Below are positions 45,314 to 54,386 of a stretch of DNA of 64,000 nucleotides, piece after piece. The position numbers and the translations under genes were made by a program. Every line of letters starts with the position of its first letter. Position 1 is the stretch's first letter. The notes below the pieces were generated by a model that was not told the origin of the DNA, searched no databases, and saw only the letters and a list, made by a program, of their open reading frames with translations. Origin of the DNA: Burkholderia metallica (lineage in GTDB: Bacteria; Pseudomonadota; Gammaproteobacteria; Burkholderiales; Burkholderiaceae). The stretch spans positions 124,001 to 188,000 of the forward strand of contig NZ_CADFDB010000004.1 in assembly GCF_902832845.1 (NCBI RefSeq), in the 5' to 3' direction.

Positions 45314-46128
45314 TAGGCGGCCTTGACGGCCACCGAGCCGTACTTGCGCTCCAGCCGGCGCACGGTGAAGTGGCCGTGCGCCATCTGCTGGAAGTGATCG
45401 ATGAACAGCGTATTGACCGTCGCGCCGAGCACCGCGCCGATCGCCGGAATCGACTTCGCGGCCATCTGTTCGGTCACTTGCACCGAGAAGCGCGATGCGA
45501 CCGTCTGCACGAGCTTGAACACGGCCGCCGAGCTGTGCGCGGCGATCCCCTTCGTCGTGATGTCGGACGATGCCTTCGAAATCGCCTGCGCGAGCGCGCC
45601 GCGCAGCACGAAATAGCCCAGGTCGGCGTCCTCTTCCTGCTTGTCCGGGTTGCCGCCCATGCCGAGCACGGCCAGGCATTGCAGCTGCGTATCGACCGAG
45701 CCCAGGTCTTCGCCCTCGCTGCGCGCGATGTCGCACACCGAGCGGAAGATCAGCGTCGTCGTCACCGGCAGCTCGACCGGCAGCGCGAGAAAGCCGAATG
45801 CGCCGCCCGCCGCGCCGGTCGTCGCGACCGCGAGCTTGTGCAGCAGGTTGCTCGGCTTCTCGGGCTCGGCATCCGGCGTCTGCGGCTTGCCGAGCGTGCG
45901 CAGCGCGATGTTCAGGCACTTGCGCAGCGCGAGCTGCGTCGCATCGTTGATCTTGCCGGTCGCGAAGTCGGGCAGCCGCGCGATCATTTTTTCGACCGGC
46001 GCGCCGAGCACGCCCGTCAGCTTCATCGTCAGCGACGGGCTTTCCAGCACCTGCTTCGCGCGCCGCAGCGCGTCCCGGTCCTCCTGCGAAAGCGTCGTCG
46101 CAGGGGTGATTGAAATCGGTTCCATCAT
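45283..46128 (-). CDS. EcsC family protein
   Basis: A 281-residue protein with the EcsC domain: EDRDALRRAKQVLESPSLTMKLTGVLGAPVEKMI, then two hydrophobic stretches (AAGGAFGFLALPVELPVTTTLIFRS; SIPAIGAVLGATVNTLFIDHFQQMAHGHF). EcsC is the third gene of the Bacillus ecs ABC operon, but proteobacterial copies stand alone and are uncharacterised. It converges on the esterase gene with a 31-nt overlap and is divergent from the MFS gene. Confidence 0.88.
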   Translation of the reverse strand: MMEPISITPATTLSQEDRDALRRAKQVLESPSLTMKLTGVLGAPVEKMIARLPDFATGKINDATQLALRKCLNIALRTLGKPQTPDAEPEKPSNLLHKLAVATTGAAGGAFGFLALPVELPVTTTLIFRSVCDIARSEGEDLGSVDTQLQCLAVLGMGGNPDKQEEDADLGYFVLRGALAQAISKASSDITTKGIAAHSSAAVFKLVQTVASRFSVQVTEQMAAKSIPAIGAVLGATVNTLFIDHFQQMAHGHFTVRRLERKYGSVAVKAAYQAIDASPAR

Positions 46129-46184
46129 TCTCCTTGGCTCGAACAGGCTTTAGACCGTCGCCAGCCTAGATTACTCCGGCATGC

Positions 46185-46214
46185 TAGAATTTTAAGATTG
46201 TTTGACTCGTCAAA
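46185..46214 (+). promoter_or_regulatory. MFS promoter with MarR-type operator
   Basis: TAGAAT (46185-46190) is a fair -10. A perfect dyad TTTGAC-TC-GTCAAA (46201-46214) sits at the expected transcription start, 18 nt before the MFS ATG. A MarR gene closes the two-gene unit, so autoregulation at this site is likely. Confidence 0.6.
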
Positions 46215-46231
46215 AGTTGCGCCAACAAAAA

Positions 46232-47827
46232 ATGGCTGTCCATACTGCCGCCCACCATTCGAGCGGGCAAGTCCTGCCGTTCCGCGAATCGCTGATGGCG
46301 ATGATCGGGATTTCGTTCGTCACCATGCTCGTCGCGCTCGACCAGACCGTCGTCGGCACCGCGCTGCCGACCATCGTCGCCGAGCTTCGCGGGTTCGACC
46401 TGTACGCGTGGGTCGCGACCTCGTACCTGCTCAGTTCCGTGATCACGGTGCCGATCTTCGGCCGGCTCGGCGACTATTACGGCCGCAAGCCGTTCGTCAT
46501 CGCGTCGATCGTCGTGTTCACCGGCGCGTCCGTGCTGTGCGGGATGGCCAACGACATGCTGATGCTCGTGCTCGCGCGCGGGCTGCAGGGGATTGGCGGC
46601 GGGATGCTGGTCGGCACCGCGTTCGCATGCATTCCCGACCTGTTCCCCGATTCCGTCGTGCGGCTGCGCTGGCAGGTGCTGATGAGTTCCGCGTTCGGCA
46701 TCGCGAACGCGGTCGGCCCGTCGCTGGGCGGCGTGCTGACCCAGTCGTTCGGCTGGCGCTCGGTGTTCTACGTGAACCTGCCGGTCGGGCTGCTGTCGCT
46801 GCTGTTCGTGTGGCGCTACCTGCCGCACCTGCGCCACGTCGAGCACGATCGCAAGATGCGGCTCGACTGGCCGGGCGCGCTGCTGATCGCGCTGTCGCTC
46901 GGCGCGCTGCAGCTGTTCGTCGAATGGCTGCCGAAGTACGGTGTCGCGAGCTGGGCGTCGTTGCTGCTCGTCGTCGCGGTCGCGGCCGGTTTCGGCCTGT
47001 GGCATTGGGAGAAGCGTTGCGCGCAGCCGATTCTGCCGTTCGACATGTTCGGCAACCGTGCGCTGTCCGCGCTCTTCGTGCTCGCGATCCTCGCCGGCTT
47101 CTCGATGTTCTCGCTGCTGTTCTACGCGCCGCTGCTGTTCCAGGGCGGGTTCGGGATGTCGCCGAAGGAGGCGGGGCTCGTGATCACGCCGCTCGTCGTG
47201 TTCATCACGATCGGCAGCATCATGAACGGCCGCGTCGTCACGCGCATCCGCAATCCGAACGCGATGCTGCACGTCGGCTTCGTGCTGTTCGCGATCGCAT
47301 GCGCGGGCATCGTCGTGTCGACCCACACGACGCCGACCTGGGTGCTGATGGCGCTGATGGTCGCGGGCGGCATCGGGCTCGGCTTCGTGCTGCCGAACCT
47401 CACCGTATTCGCGCAGCAGACGGCCGGCCGCGAGCACCTCGGCATCGCAACGGCGCTGTTGCAGTCGCTGCGGATGGTCGGCGGGATGATCGGTACCGCG
47501 CTCACGGGCACGCTGGTCAACCAGATGTATTCGGGCGGCGTGCGCAACGCGCTGTCGGCCGACCATGCGATGCAGTGGCATGCGCAGCTCGCCGATCCGC
47601 AGATCCTGATCGATCGTGCCGCGCAGGGCGGCCTTGTCGCGGCGCTCACGCGCGCCGGGCATAATGGCGCGCTGCTGATGGAAGCGGCCCGCGAGTCGCT
47701 CGTCAGCGCGATTCACCTGGGCGTCGCGATGGCGGCCGTGGTCGCCGTGGTGTCGGTGTGGCAATGCCGCCGCGTGCCGCCGATCGCGCTGCGGCACAAG
47801 ATCGAACCGCATGTCGCGGCCGACTGA
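46232..47827 (+). CDS. DHA2-family MFS drug efflux transporter
   Basis: A 531-residue permease with about fourteen membrane helices, characteristic of EmrB/QacA-type exporters. It has LVALDQTVVGTALPTIVAELRG in helix 1 (motif D1), the loop FGRLGDYYGRKPFVIAS, and motif C-like GIANAVGPSLGGVLTQSFGWRSVFYVNLPVG. ATG at 46232 is used; a TTG ten codons upstream lies inside the operator dyad. The MarR gene follows 26 nt later. Confidence 0.92.
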   Translation: MAVHTAAHHSSGQVLPFRESLMAMIGISFVTMLVALDQTVVGTALPTIVAELRGFDLYAWVATSYLLSSVITVPIFGRLGDYYGRKPFVIASIVVFTGASVLCGMANDMLMLVLARGLQGIGGGMLVGTAFACIPDLFPDSVVRLRWQVLMSSAFGIANAVGPSLGGVLTQSFGWRSVFYVNLPVGLLSLLFVWRYLPHLRHVEHDRKMRLDWPGALLIALSLGALQLFVEWLPKYGVASWASLLLVVAVAAGFGLWHWEKRCAQPILPFDMFGNRALSALFVLAILAGFSMFSLLFYAPLLFQGGFGMSPKEAGLVITPLVVFITIGSIMNGRVVTRIRNPNAMLHVGFVLFAIACAGIVVSTHTTPTWVLMALMVAGGIGLGFVLPNLTVFAQQTAGREHLGIATALLQSLRMVGGMIGTALTGTLVNQMYSGGVRNALSADHAMQWHAQLADPQILIDRAAQGGLVAALTRAGHNGALLMEAARESLVSAIHLGVAMAAVVAVVSVWQCRRVPPIALRHKIEPHVAAD

Positions 47828-47853
47828 ACGATTGAACGGGTAGAACTGAGCGC

Positions 47854-48300
47854 ATGGAAGAACAGGACCGCGTCGCGATCTTGCAGCAATTCGGACGCAC
47901 GTATCGTGCGTTCATGATCGCGTTCGAGGCGCACGTCGGGCAACCGATGCCGCGCTGGCGCATCATGGTCGCATTGCACACGATGGGCGGGCATTCGTCG
48001 CAGAAGAAGCTCGTCGAAGTGCTGCGCGTCGATCCGGGCGCGCTCACGCGCCAGTTGAAGTCGCTCGACGCGCTCGGCTGGATCGAGCGTGAATCCGACG
48101 CCCGCGACAATCGCGTGACCAACGTGACGCTGACGGACGAAGGCCGCGCCGCGTTCGACGCATGCCTGCCGCGCCGCAAGGCGTTTCTGGATCGGACGAT
48201 GGCGCAATTGCCGGACGACGTGCTGAATGCGCTGTCGGGCGCGCTGGCGATGCTGGAGTCGCGGATCGCCGACGTCGGTTCGACGCCGGCCGCGCACTGA
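47854..48300 (+). CDS. MarR-family transcriptional regulator
   Basis: A 148-residue winged-helix repressor: RWRIMVALHTMGGHSSQKKLVEVLRVDPGALTRQLKSLDALGWIERES, wing DARDNRVTNVTLTDEG, and a long dimerisation helix. It follows the drug-exporter gene in one unit and most likely controls it through the dyad at 46201-46214. The ligand is unknown. Confidence 0.92.
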   Translation: MEEQDRVAILQQFGRTYRAFMIAFEAHVGQPMPRWRIMVALHTMGGHSSQKKLVEVLRVDPGALTRQLKSLDALGWIERESDARDNRVTNVTLTDEGRAAFDACLPRRKAFLDRTMAQLPDDVLNALSGALAMLESRIADVGSTPAAH

Positions 48301-48375
48301 CGCGCGGAGCAGGGCGCGGCGTCGCGATGCGCCGCGCCGGCCCTTCATTTCGTTTCGACGCGATTCAACCCGGCT

Positions 48376-48957
48376 TCAAAGCTCGATGCGCGTGCCCAGC
48401 AGCGCGAGGAACTGCGCGAGCCAGGCCGGATGCGCGGGCCACGCGGGGGCGGTGACGAACGGCGCGTCGGTCACGGCCGCATCGACCGGAATATCCGCAT
48501 ATTCGCCGCCCGCGAGCTTCACTTCGGGCGCGCAGGCCGGATAGGCCGAGATGCGCTTGCCGCGGATCACGTCGGCGGCCGCGAGCAGTTGCGCCGCGTG
48601 GCAGATCGCGGCGATCGGCTTGCCGGCCGCGGCGAACTCGCGCACGAGCGAGATCACCTTCGGGTCGAGTCGCAGGTATTCCGGGGCACGGCCGCCGGCG
48701 ATCGCGAGCGCGTCGTAGCGCGATGCGTCGACGTCGTCGAAAGCCGCATTCAGCGTGAACTGGTGACCGGGCTTCTCGGTATAGGTCTGGTCGCCCTCGA
48801 AATCGTGGATCGCGGTCTTGATCTTGTCGCCCGCGCGCTTGCCCGGGCAGACTGCATCGACGTGGTGGCCGACGGCCTGCAGCGCCTGGAACGGCACCAT
48901 CGTTTCGTAGTCTTCGGCGAAATCGCCGGTCAGGAACAGGATCTTCTTCGCGGCCAT
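48376..48957 (-). CDS. DJ-1/PfpI family protein
   Basis: A 193-residue glutamine-amidotransferase-like protein. The nucleophilic Cys elbow is [18 protein letters not shown] (Cys about 119), with [20 protein letters not shown] and the acidic residue in DFAEDYETM near the N-terminus. The family covers deglycases, glyoxalases and Pfp proteases, so the reaction is uncertain. It is monocistronic and convergent with the MarR gene. Confidence 0.9.
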   Translation of the reverse strand: MAAKKILFLTGDFAEDYETMVPFQALQAVGHHVDAVCPGKRAGDKIKTAIHDFEGDQTYTEKPGHQFTLNAAFDDVDASRYDALAIAGGRAPEYLRLDPKVISLVREFAAAGKPIAAICHAAQLLAAADVIRGKRISAYPACAPEVKLAGGEYADIPVDAAVTDAPFVTAPAWPAHPAWLAQFLALLGTRIEL

Positions 48958-49114
48958 GGCTTTCTCCAGTGGAGCTGCGTTGAGGGCCCGCTGCGGCAGG
49001 CGAGTGCAACGCCCGCCTGGGGCCCCGAGGACGAAAGCGCAGTGTACTCCGGCCGCTTGAAGCGCGCGTGACGGCCGCCCCGCGCGAGCGGCGGGGCGGG
49101 GCGCGCGAGTTGCG

Positions 49115-50395
49115 TCAGAAGAAGGTTTCGACGACTTCCGTCACGCGGAACTGCGGATCGAGCACGAGCACCTGGCGCCACTTGTCGAACGTCAGGCACG
49201 GGTGCGAGATGTCGAACGCGACCATGTCGCCGACCTTCACGTCCGCGCCCGGCGGGATCTGCAGGTACGCGTGCTGGTCCATCATCCCGGTGACGGCCCA
49301 GCCTTCGGCGGCGACGACGTCGCGCGGCGCGGTGTCGCGGCCCGGGCGGAAATGGCGCGCCGGCTCCGGCAGCCCCGCGTCGAACGCCGCGTCGCGCTTG
49401 CCGAGCGCGACGATCGCGCGGTCGGCTTCCGGCACCGACTGCACGTACGCCCACAGCTGCAGCGCGGGCAGCAGCCCTTCGCCCATCGTGCGCGCGATCG
49501 GGTTGCGCGCGAACACGTCGGTCTGCGCCTTCTTGTAGATGCCGACGTCGTGCGTCAGGTAGCAGCCCGGACGCAGCACGACTTCCGCGAAGCCCGCGTC
49601 GGACGCCTTCGCGAATTCTTCCGCGACCACGTCGTACCACGCCGAACCGGCGCCGGACAGGATCGCCGGCGTGCGCGCGAAGCGGCCGGCTTCGGCCAGT
49701 TCGCGCGTGAGCGCGACCGCTTCCTGCAGGAACGTGCGGATCTCGCCTTCCTCCTTCAGCACGCCTTCGTAGAGTTCGATGCCGGCCAGCTTCAGTGTGT
49801 CCGGATAGCGCGCGATCGCGGCCAGCACGGCCTCGCGCTGCGCGGCATCGCGCACGCCCGCGCGGCCGCCCGGCACGCCGAGCTCGATCAGCACGTTCAG
49901 CGATTTCTTCGCGTCGCCGAAGAAGCGGCCGAGCTGGTCGACGCTCTCCGCGGAATCGACGAGACAGAAGAATTCGAAATCGGGATCGGACAGCAGCCCG
50001 GCGATGATCGTCATGTTCTGGCGACCCACCAGCTGGTTCGCGAGCAGCACGCGCCGCACGCCGCCGTGATACGCGGCCTGCGTCTGGTGCGCGGTCGCGA
50101 GGGTGATGCCCCACGCGCCGGCGTCGAGCTGACGGCGGAACAGTTGCGGCGCCATCGTCGTCTTGCCGTGCGGCGCGAACTTGACGCCGTATTTCCGGAC
50201 GAATGCCTGCATCCAGTTCAGGTTGTGTTCGACGCGGTCCTCGTACAGCACGGCGGCCGGCAAGCTGACGTCTTCCGCGAGCAGGTTCCATTCGAGCCGG
50301 CCGGCGTCGCCGAGCGGCACGCTCGCGCTCGGCAGATTGCCCAGACCCTTGCCGAACGGATCGATCGTCGCTTCCTGATAGTTTGTAACTTTCAT
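49115..50395 (-). CDS. PLP-dependent D-amino-acid deaminase, D-threonine aldolase/DSD type
   Basis: A 426-residue enzyme with an alanine-racemase-like barrel carrying the PLP Lys in [19 protein letters not shown] (about residues 67-85). Its C-terminal D-serine-dehydratase-like domain has metal ligands in [13 protein letters not shown] and [12 protein letters not shown]. Start [17 protein letters not shown] has GGGA upstream. It is divergent from an RpiR regulator and N-acyl-D-amino-acid deacylase, so it probably deaminates the released D-amino acid to a keto acid; true aldolase activity is the alternative. Confidence 0.87.
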   Translation of the reverse strand: MKVTNYQEATIDPFGKGLGNLPSASVPLGDAGRLEWNLLAEDVSLPAAVLYEDRVEHNLNWMQAFVRKYGVKFAPHGKTTMAPQLFRRQLDAGAWGITLATAHQTQAAYHGGVRRVLLANQLVGRQNMTIIAGLLSDPDFEFFCLVDSAESVDQLGRFFGDAKKSLNVLIELGVPGGRAGVRDAAQREAVLAAIARYPDTLKLAGIELYEGVLKEEGEIRTFLQEAVALTRELAEAGRFARTPAILSGAGSAWYDVVAEEFAKASDAGFAEVVLRPGCYLTHDVGIYKKAQTDVFARNPIARTMGEGLLPALQLWAYVQSVPEADRAIVALGKRDAAFDAGLPEPARHFRPGRDTAPRDVVAAEGWAVTGMMDQHAYLQIPPGADVKVGDMVAFDISHPCLTFDKWRQVLVLDPQFRVTEVVETFF

Positions 50396-50433
50396 GTCAT
50401 CCCGCTCCATCATCACTATGCATTGCACTGAAG

Positions 50434-50492
50434 TTGACACGCAGATGGTACCGAAAGTAGCATCGGCGCGGTGATGTTATTTAATAACATCA
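50434..50492 (+). promoter_or_regulatory. Promoter and 21-bp RpiR operator of the D-amino-acid locus
   Basis: TTGACA (50434-50439) is a perfect -35, with TAGCAT (50458-50463) as a possible -10 at 18-nt spacing. Right after it, TGATGTTATT and AATAACATCA flank a single T (50472-50492), a perfect 21-bp palindrome covering the predicted start point. It lies between the divergent deaminase and rpiR genes and is the obvious regulator site. Confidence 0.75.
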
Positions 50493-50517
50493 ATCCAGCT
50501 TCATCCCTTATCCGCAG

Positions 50518-51456
50518 ATGAATACGCCCGCTTCCCCGTCCGCTCCGCTCGCGGCCGAACCCCATCCGGTTCCGGCTGCCCCGCCGGTCCTCGACATCGT
50601 CGCGCGGATCGCCGAATGCGCGCCCGAGCTGCGCGAAGCCGAGCGCAAGGTCGCCGCGTTCATTCTCGCCGACCTGGCGCGCGCCGCCCACGCGAGCATC
50701 GGCGCGCTTGCGCGCGACGCGGAAGTCAGCGTCGCGACGGTCACGCGCTTCGCGAAGGCCGTCGGCTGCCGCGACGTGCGCGAGCTGAAGGTGCTCGTCG
50801 CGCAGGCGGCGGCCGTCGGCCAGCGCTTTCTGGTGCCGTCCGACGACGCGCTGGACGACGACGCGGGCCCCGCGTCGGTGGTCTACGACGAGATCCGCGT
50901 GGCGCTCGCGCATAACCATCAGCTGCTGCGCAATACGTCGTTCGACGAAGCGGCCGACCTGCTCGCCGGCGCGAAGATGACCTACGTGTACGGGCAGGGC
51001 GGCGGCTCGACCGCGCTCGCCGACGAGCTGCGCTTCCGGCTCGTGCGCTTCGGCCGGCCGGTCGCGAGCTACCAGGACAGCTTGCTGCAGCGGATGGTGG
51101 CGGCCACGCTGTCGCGCGACACCGTCGTCGTCGCGCTGTCGGTGAGCGGACGCGTGCCCGAGCTGCTCGAAAGCTGCCGGCTCGCGAAGCGCTACGGCGC
51201 GAAGCTGATCGCGATCACCGCGCCGGCGTCGCCGCTCGCGAAGCTCGCCGACCACCTGATCCCGGTCGTCGCGTTCGAAACCGATTTCATCTACAAACCC
51301 TCGACATCGCGCTACGCGATGATGATGGCGATCGACGTGCTCGTCACCGGAGTCGCGTTGCGGCTCGGCGATGCGGGCCGGGAATCGCTGCGTCGTATCA
51401 AGCACGCGCTCGATGCGCACCGCGGCGGCGGAGACCGTCAACCGGTAGGAGACTGA
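50518..51456 (+). CDS. MurR/RpiR-family transcriptional regulator
   Basis: A 312-residue regulator: N-terminal HTH_6 (ELREAERKVAAFILADLARAAHASIGALARDAEVSVATVTRFAKAVGC) and a C-terminal SIS domain (KMTYVYGQGGGSTALADELRFRL, VALSVSGRVPELLESC). SIS domains usually bind phosphosugars, but several RpiR proteins control D-amino-acid genes. A Pro/Ala-rich 20-residue leader precedes the HTH. The deacylase gene starts 2 nt after its stop. Confidence 0.92.
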   Translation: MNTPASPSAPLAAEPHPVPAAPPVLDIVARIAECAPELREAERKVAAFILADLARAAHASIGALARDAEVSVATVTRFAKAVGCRDVRELKVLVAQAAAVGQRFLVPSDDALDDDAGPASVVYDEIRVALAHNHQLLRNTSFDEAADLLAGAKMTYVYGQGGGSTALADELRFRLVRFGRPVASYQDSLLQRMVAATLSRDTVVVALSVSGRVPELLESCRLAKRYGAKLIAITAPASPLAKLADHLIPVVAFETDFIYKPSTSRYAMMMAIDVLVTGVALRLGDAGRESLRRIKHALDAHRGGGDRQPVGD

Positions 51457-51458
51457 CC

Positions 51459-52940
51459 ATGCATTCGCATCCCGAAGCCGCCGATACGCTGATCGTCGGC
51501 GCGCAGCTGTATGACGGCACCGGTGCGCCGCCCGTCACGCGCGACGTCGCGATTCGCAACGGCCTGATCGCGGCGATCGGCAACCTGTCGAACTGGCTGG
51601 CCGAGACCGTCGTCGACGCGAACGGGCGCGCGCTCGCGCCGGGTTTCGTCGACGTGCACACGCACGACGACACGCACGTGATCCGCGCGCCTGAGATGAT
51701 CCCGAAGATCTCGCAGGGCGTGACGACCGTGATCGTCGGCAACTGCGGGATCAGCGCGTCGCCGGTGACGCTCGCGGGCGATCCGCCCGACCCGATGAAC
51801 CTGCTCGGCGAGCGGAGCGCATTCCGATACCCGAGCTTCGCCGACTACGTTGCGGCCGTGAACGACGCGCGCCCGGCCGTGAACGTCGCGGCGCTCGTCG
51901 GCCATACGGCGCTACGCAACAACCAGATGGATCGCCTCGACCGCGCGGCGACCGGCGGCGAAATCGCCGGCATGCGCGCGCAGCTCGAGGAGGCGCTCGC
52001 GAACGGCGCGCTCGGTCTGTCGTCGGGCCTCGCGTACGGTTCCGCGTTCGCCGCGCCGACCGAGGAAGTGATGGCGCTCGCCGAGCCGCTCGCGAATGCG
52101 GGCGCGCTGTACACGACACACATGCGCACCGAGTTCGACGCGATCCTCGATGCGATGGAGGAGGCGTACCAGGTCGGCCGGCATGCGCGCGTGCCGGTCG
52201 TGATCTCGCATCTGAAGTGCGCGGGCCCGTCTAACTGGGGGCGCAGCACCGAAGTGCTCGCATCGCTCGACGGCGCGCGCCGCTACCAGCCGGTCGGCTG
52301 CGACTGCTATCCGTACAGCCGCAGCTCGTCGACGCTCGACCTGAAGCAGGTGACGGGCGACATCGACATCACGATCACGTGGTCGGAGCCGCACCCGGAA
52401 GTGGCGGGCAAGCTGCTGAAGGCAATCGCGGCCGACTGGGGCGTGACCGAGCAGGAAGCCGCGCAGCGCATCCGCCCGGCGGGCGCCGTGTACCACAACA
52501 TGTCCGAGGACGACGTGCGCCGGATCCTGTCGCACCCGGCGACGATGGTCGGCTCCGACGGCCTGCCGAACGATCCGCTGCCGCATCCGCGGCTGTGGGG
52601 CGCGTTCCCGCGCGTGCTCGGCCACTACGTGCGCGACACGAACCTGCTGCCGCTCGAGGAGGCGATCCGCAAGATGACGTCGCTGTCCGCGCGCCGCTAC
52701 GGGATCGCGCGGCGCGGCGAGGTGCATGTCGGCTACCACGCGGATCTCGTGCTGTTCGATCCGGCGCGCGTGATCGACGCCGCGACGTTCGAGAAGCCGC
52801 AGCAGCCCGCGCACGGGATCGATGCCGTGTGGGTGAACGGCGTGCTGACTTACGAGAACGGCCAGCCGACCGGCGAGCGCGCCGGCGGTTTCGTCGCGCG
52901 CGGCGAGCGCGTGGCAGTGAGTGCCGAGGCTGCGTTCTGA
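51459..52940 (+). CDS. N-acyl-D-amino-acid deacylase
   Basis: Amidohydrolase-fold zinc enzyme releasing free D-amino acids from N-acyl-D-amino acids. The 493-residue protein has LIVGAQLYDGTGAPPVTRDVAIR, metal motif GFVDVHTHDDTHV, the bridging Cys region VGNCGISASPV, VISHLKCAG with His ligand, and the C-terminal SARRYGIARRGEVHVGYHADLVLFDP. It is co-transcribed with the RpiR gene (2-nt gap); RidA follows after 133 nt. Confidence 0.94.
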   Translation: MHSHPEAADTLIVGAQLYDGTGAPPVTRDVAIRNGLIAAIGNLSNWLAETVVDANGRALAPGFVDVHTHDDTHVIRAPEMIPKISQGVTTVIVGNCGISASPVTLAGDPPDPMNLLGERSAFRYPSFADYVAAVNDARPAVNVAALVGHTALRNNQMDRLDRAATGGEIAGMRAQLEEALANGALGLSSGLAYGSAFAAPTEEVMALAEPLANAGALYTTHMRTEFDAILDAMEEAYQVGRHARVPVVISHLKCAGPSNWGRSTEVLASLDGARRYQPVGCDCYPYSRSSSTLDLKQVTGDIDITITWSEPHPEVAGKLLKAIAADWGVTEQEAAQRIRPAGAVYHNMSEDDVRRILSHPATMVGSDGLPNDPLPHPRLWGAFPRVLGHYVRDTNLLPLEEAIRKMTSLSARRYGIARRGEVHVGYHADLVLFDPARVIDAATFEKPQQPAHGIDAVWVNGVLTYENGQPTGERAGGFVARGERVAVSAEAAF

Positions 52941-53073
52941 GTCCGGACGCGGCTGTTGTTCCGATCTTCCCGTGCGCGCCGCTGCAGGCGCGCGAATCCG
53001 CAACCGTGCGTTGCATGGGACTCGGGTCAGCGCTGAAGCGCGTGCCCGGGTCGACAAAACAAGGAGTGAAACG

Positions 53074-53460
53074 ATGAAGCGATATGGCGTAGGCGAAGCG
53101 AAGGGCACGGGCGGCCAGGTGATGCCGTTTGCACGCGCGGTCGAGGCCGACGGCTGGCTGTACGTGTCGGGCCAGACGCCGATGGTGAACGGCGAGGTCG
53201 TCGAAGGCGGGATCGTCACGCAGTCGAAGCAGACGATCGAGAACGTGATCGCGATCCTGAAGGAAGCCGGCTACGGCCTCGAGCACGTCGTGCGCTGCGG
53301 CGTGTGGCTCGACGATGCGCGCGATTTCGCGTCGTTCAACAAGGTGTTCGTGTCGTACTTCGGCGAGCACCCGCCGGCACGCGCGTGCGTGCAGTCGAGC
53401 ATGGTCATCGATTGCAAGGTCGAGGTCGATTGTATTGCGTACAAGGCGCCGGCGAAGTAA
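53074..53460 (+). CDS. RidA-family enamine/imine deaminase
   Basis: A 128-residue YjgF/RidA protein: ARAVEADGWLYVSGQTPMVNGEVVEGG, QSKQTIENVIAILKEAGYGLEHVVRCGVWLDD, and PPARACVQSSMV. The Arg expected to bind carboxylate substrate in PPARACV is present. AAGGAG precedes the ATG. RidA hydrolyses the reactive imine released by PLP deaminases, so its place beside a PLP D-amino-acid deaminase makes biochemical sense. A strong terminator follows. Confidence 0.93.
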   Translation: MKRYGVGEAKGTGGQVMPFARAVEADGWLYVSGQTPMVNGEVVEGGIVTQSKQTIENVIAILKEAGYGLEHVVRCGVWLDDARDFASFNKVFVSYFGEHPPARACVQSSMVIDCKVEVDCIAYKAPAK

Positions 53461-53492
53461 CGCGGCCGCGCTTCCCCGCGTACAGTAAAGCG

Positions 53493-53525
53493 GCCCGGTC
53501 GGTTGAACCCGACCGGGCTGTTTCG
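53493..53525 (+). terminator. Intrinsic terminator after ridA gene
   Basis: GCCCGGTCGG (53493-53502) pairs with CCGACCGGGC (53509-53518) around a 6-nt loop, then TGTTTCGTTT. The minus-strand queF gene ends 33 nt past the stem from the other side. Confidence 0.85.
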
Positions 53526-53550
53526 TTTGGGCCTTACCCGCCCGCCGCCC

Positions 53551-54375
53551 TCACTGCCGCGCCGTCCGCGCGTTGTCCGGCATCGGCTGGTTGTAGTTCG
53601 TGCGGAACGGGTTGATGTCGAGCCCGCCGCGGCGCGTATAGCGCGCATACACCGCGAGCTTCACCGGTTTGCACGCATGCAGGATGTCGAGGAAGATCCG
53701 CTCGACGCATTGCTCGTGAAAGCCAGTGTGATTGCGGAACGAGATGATGTAGCGCAGCAGGCCCGCGTGATCGATCTGCGGCCCGACGTAGTGGATCTGC
53801 ACGCTGCCCCAGTCGGGCTGGCCGGTGACCGGACAGTTCGAGCGCAGCAGGTCCGACACGAGCGTCTCTTCGACCGGCGCTTCGTCCTCGGCGGCCGACA
53901 GCAGCGACGGATCGGGTTCGTACACGTCGGTGTCGAGGTCGAGCCGGTCGAGCGACAGCCCGTCGAGTTCGTCCATCTCGAGCTTGCCGAAATCGTGCGG
54001 CGATACCAGCTGCACGGAAACGGTCGCGCCGCACGCGGCCGACACGTCGCGCTTGAGCGTGTCGCGCACCGCGTCGATCGAGTCGAACTTCGACTGCGCG
54101 AACGAGCCGAGATACAGCTTGAACGACTTCGATTCGACGATGTTCGGCGATTCGGCCGGCACGTAGAAGGTCGCAACCGCAATCTGCGGCTTGCCGCGCG
54201 CGTTGAGCCACGACAGCTCGTACGCGTTCCAGATGTCGGTGCCGAAGAACGGCAGCGCCGACGTGATGCCGAGCTGTTCGCGCGCGCCGGCGCGCGGGAT
54301 CGGGAACAGCAGCGACGCATCGTACTGGGCGGCGTAGACGGTGGCCTTGCCGAGCGGGGAATGTTCGGGATTCAT
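53551..54375 (-). CDS. queF: NADPH-dependent 7-cyano-7-deazaguanine reductase
   Basis: Reduces preQ0 to preQ1 in queuosine synthesis. The 274-residue length is that of the long bimodular QueF. Visible are the N-terminal QueF_N (STW-like [44 protein letters not shown], with the E-S-K-S-F substrate motif), the catalytic Cys in [18 protein letters not shown], and [15 protein letters not shown]. It begins 11 nt after ilvA, so both are probably one transcript. No preQ1 riboswitch is apparent. Confidence 0.95.
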   Translation of the reverse strand: MNPEHSPLGKATVYAAQYDASLLFPIPRAGAREQLGITSALPFFGTDIWNAYELSWLNARGKPQIAVATFYVPAESPNIVESKSFKLYLGSFAQSKFDSIDAVRDTLKRDVSAACGATVSVQLVSPHDFGKLEMDELDGLSLDRLDLDTDVYEPDPSLLSAAEDEAPVEETLVSDLLRSNCPVTGQPDWGSVQIHYVGPQIDHAGLLRYIISFRNHTGFHEQCVERIFLDILHACKPVKLAVYARYTRRGGLDINPFRTNYNQPMPDNARTARQ

Positions 54376-54386
54376 GCGTGTCGCCC

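Noticed and set aside
54376-54386. A preQ1 riboswitch before queF
   Set aside because: queF starts 11 nt after ilvA, leaving no room for an aptamer.
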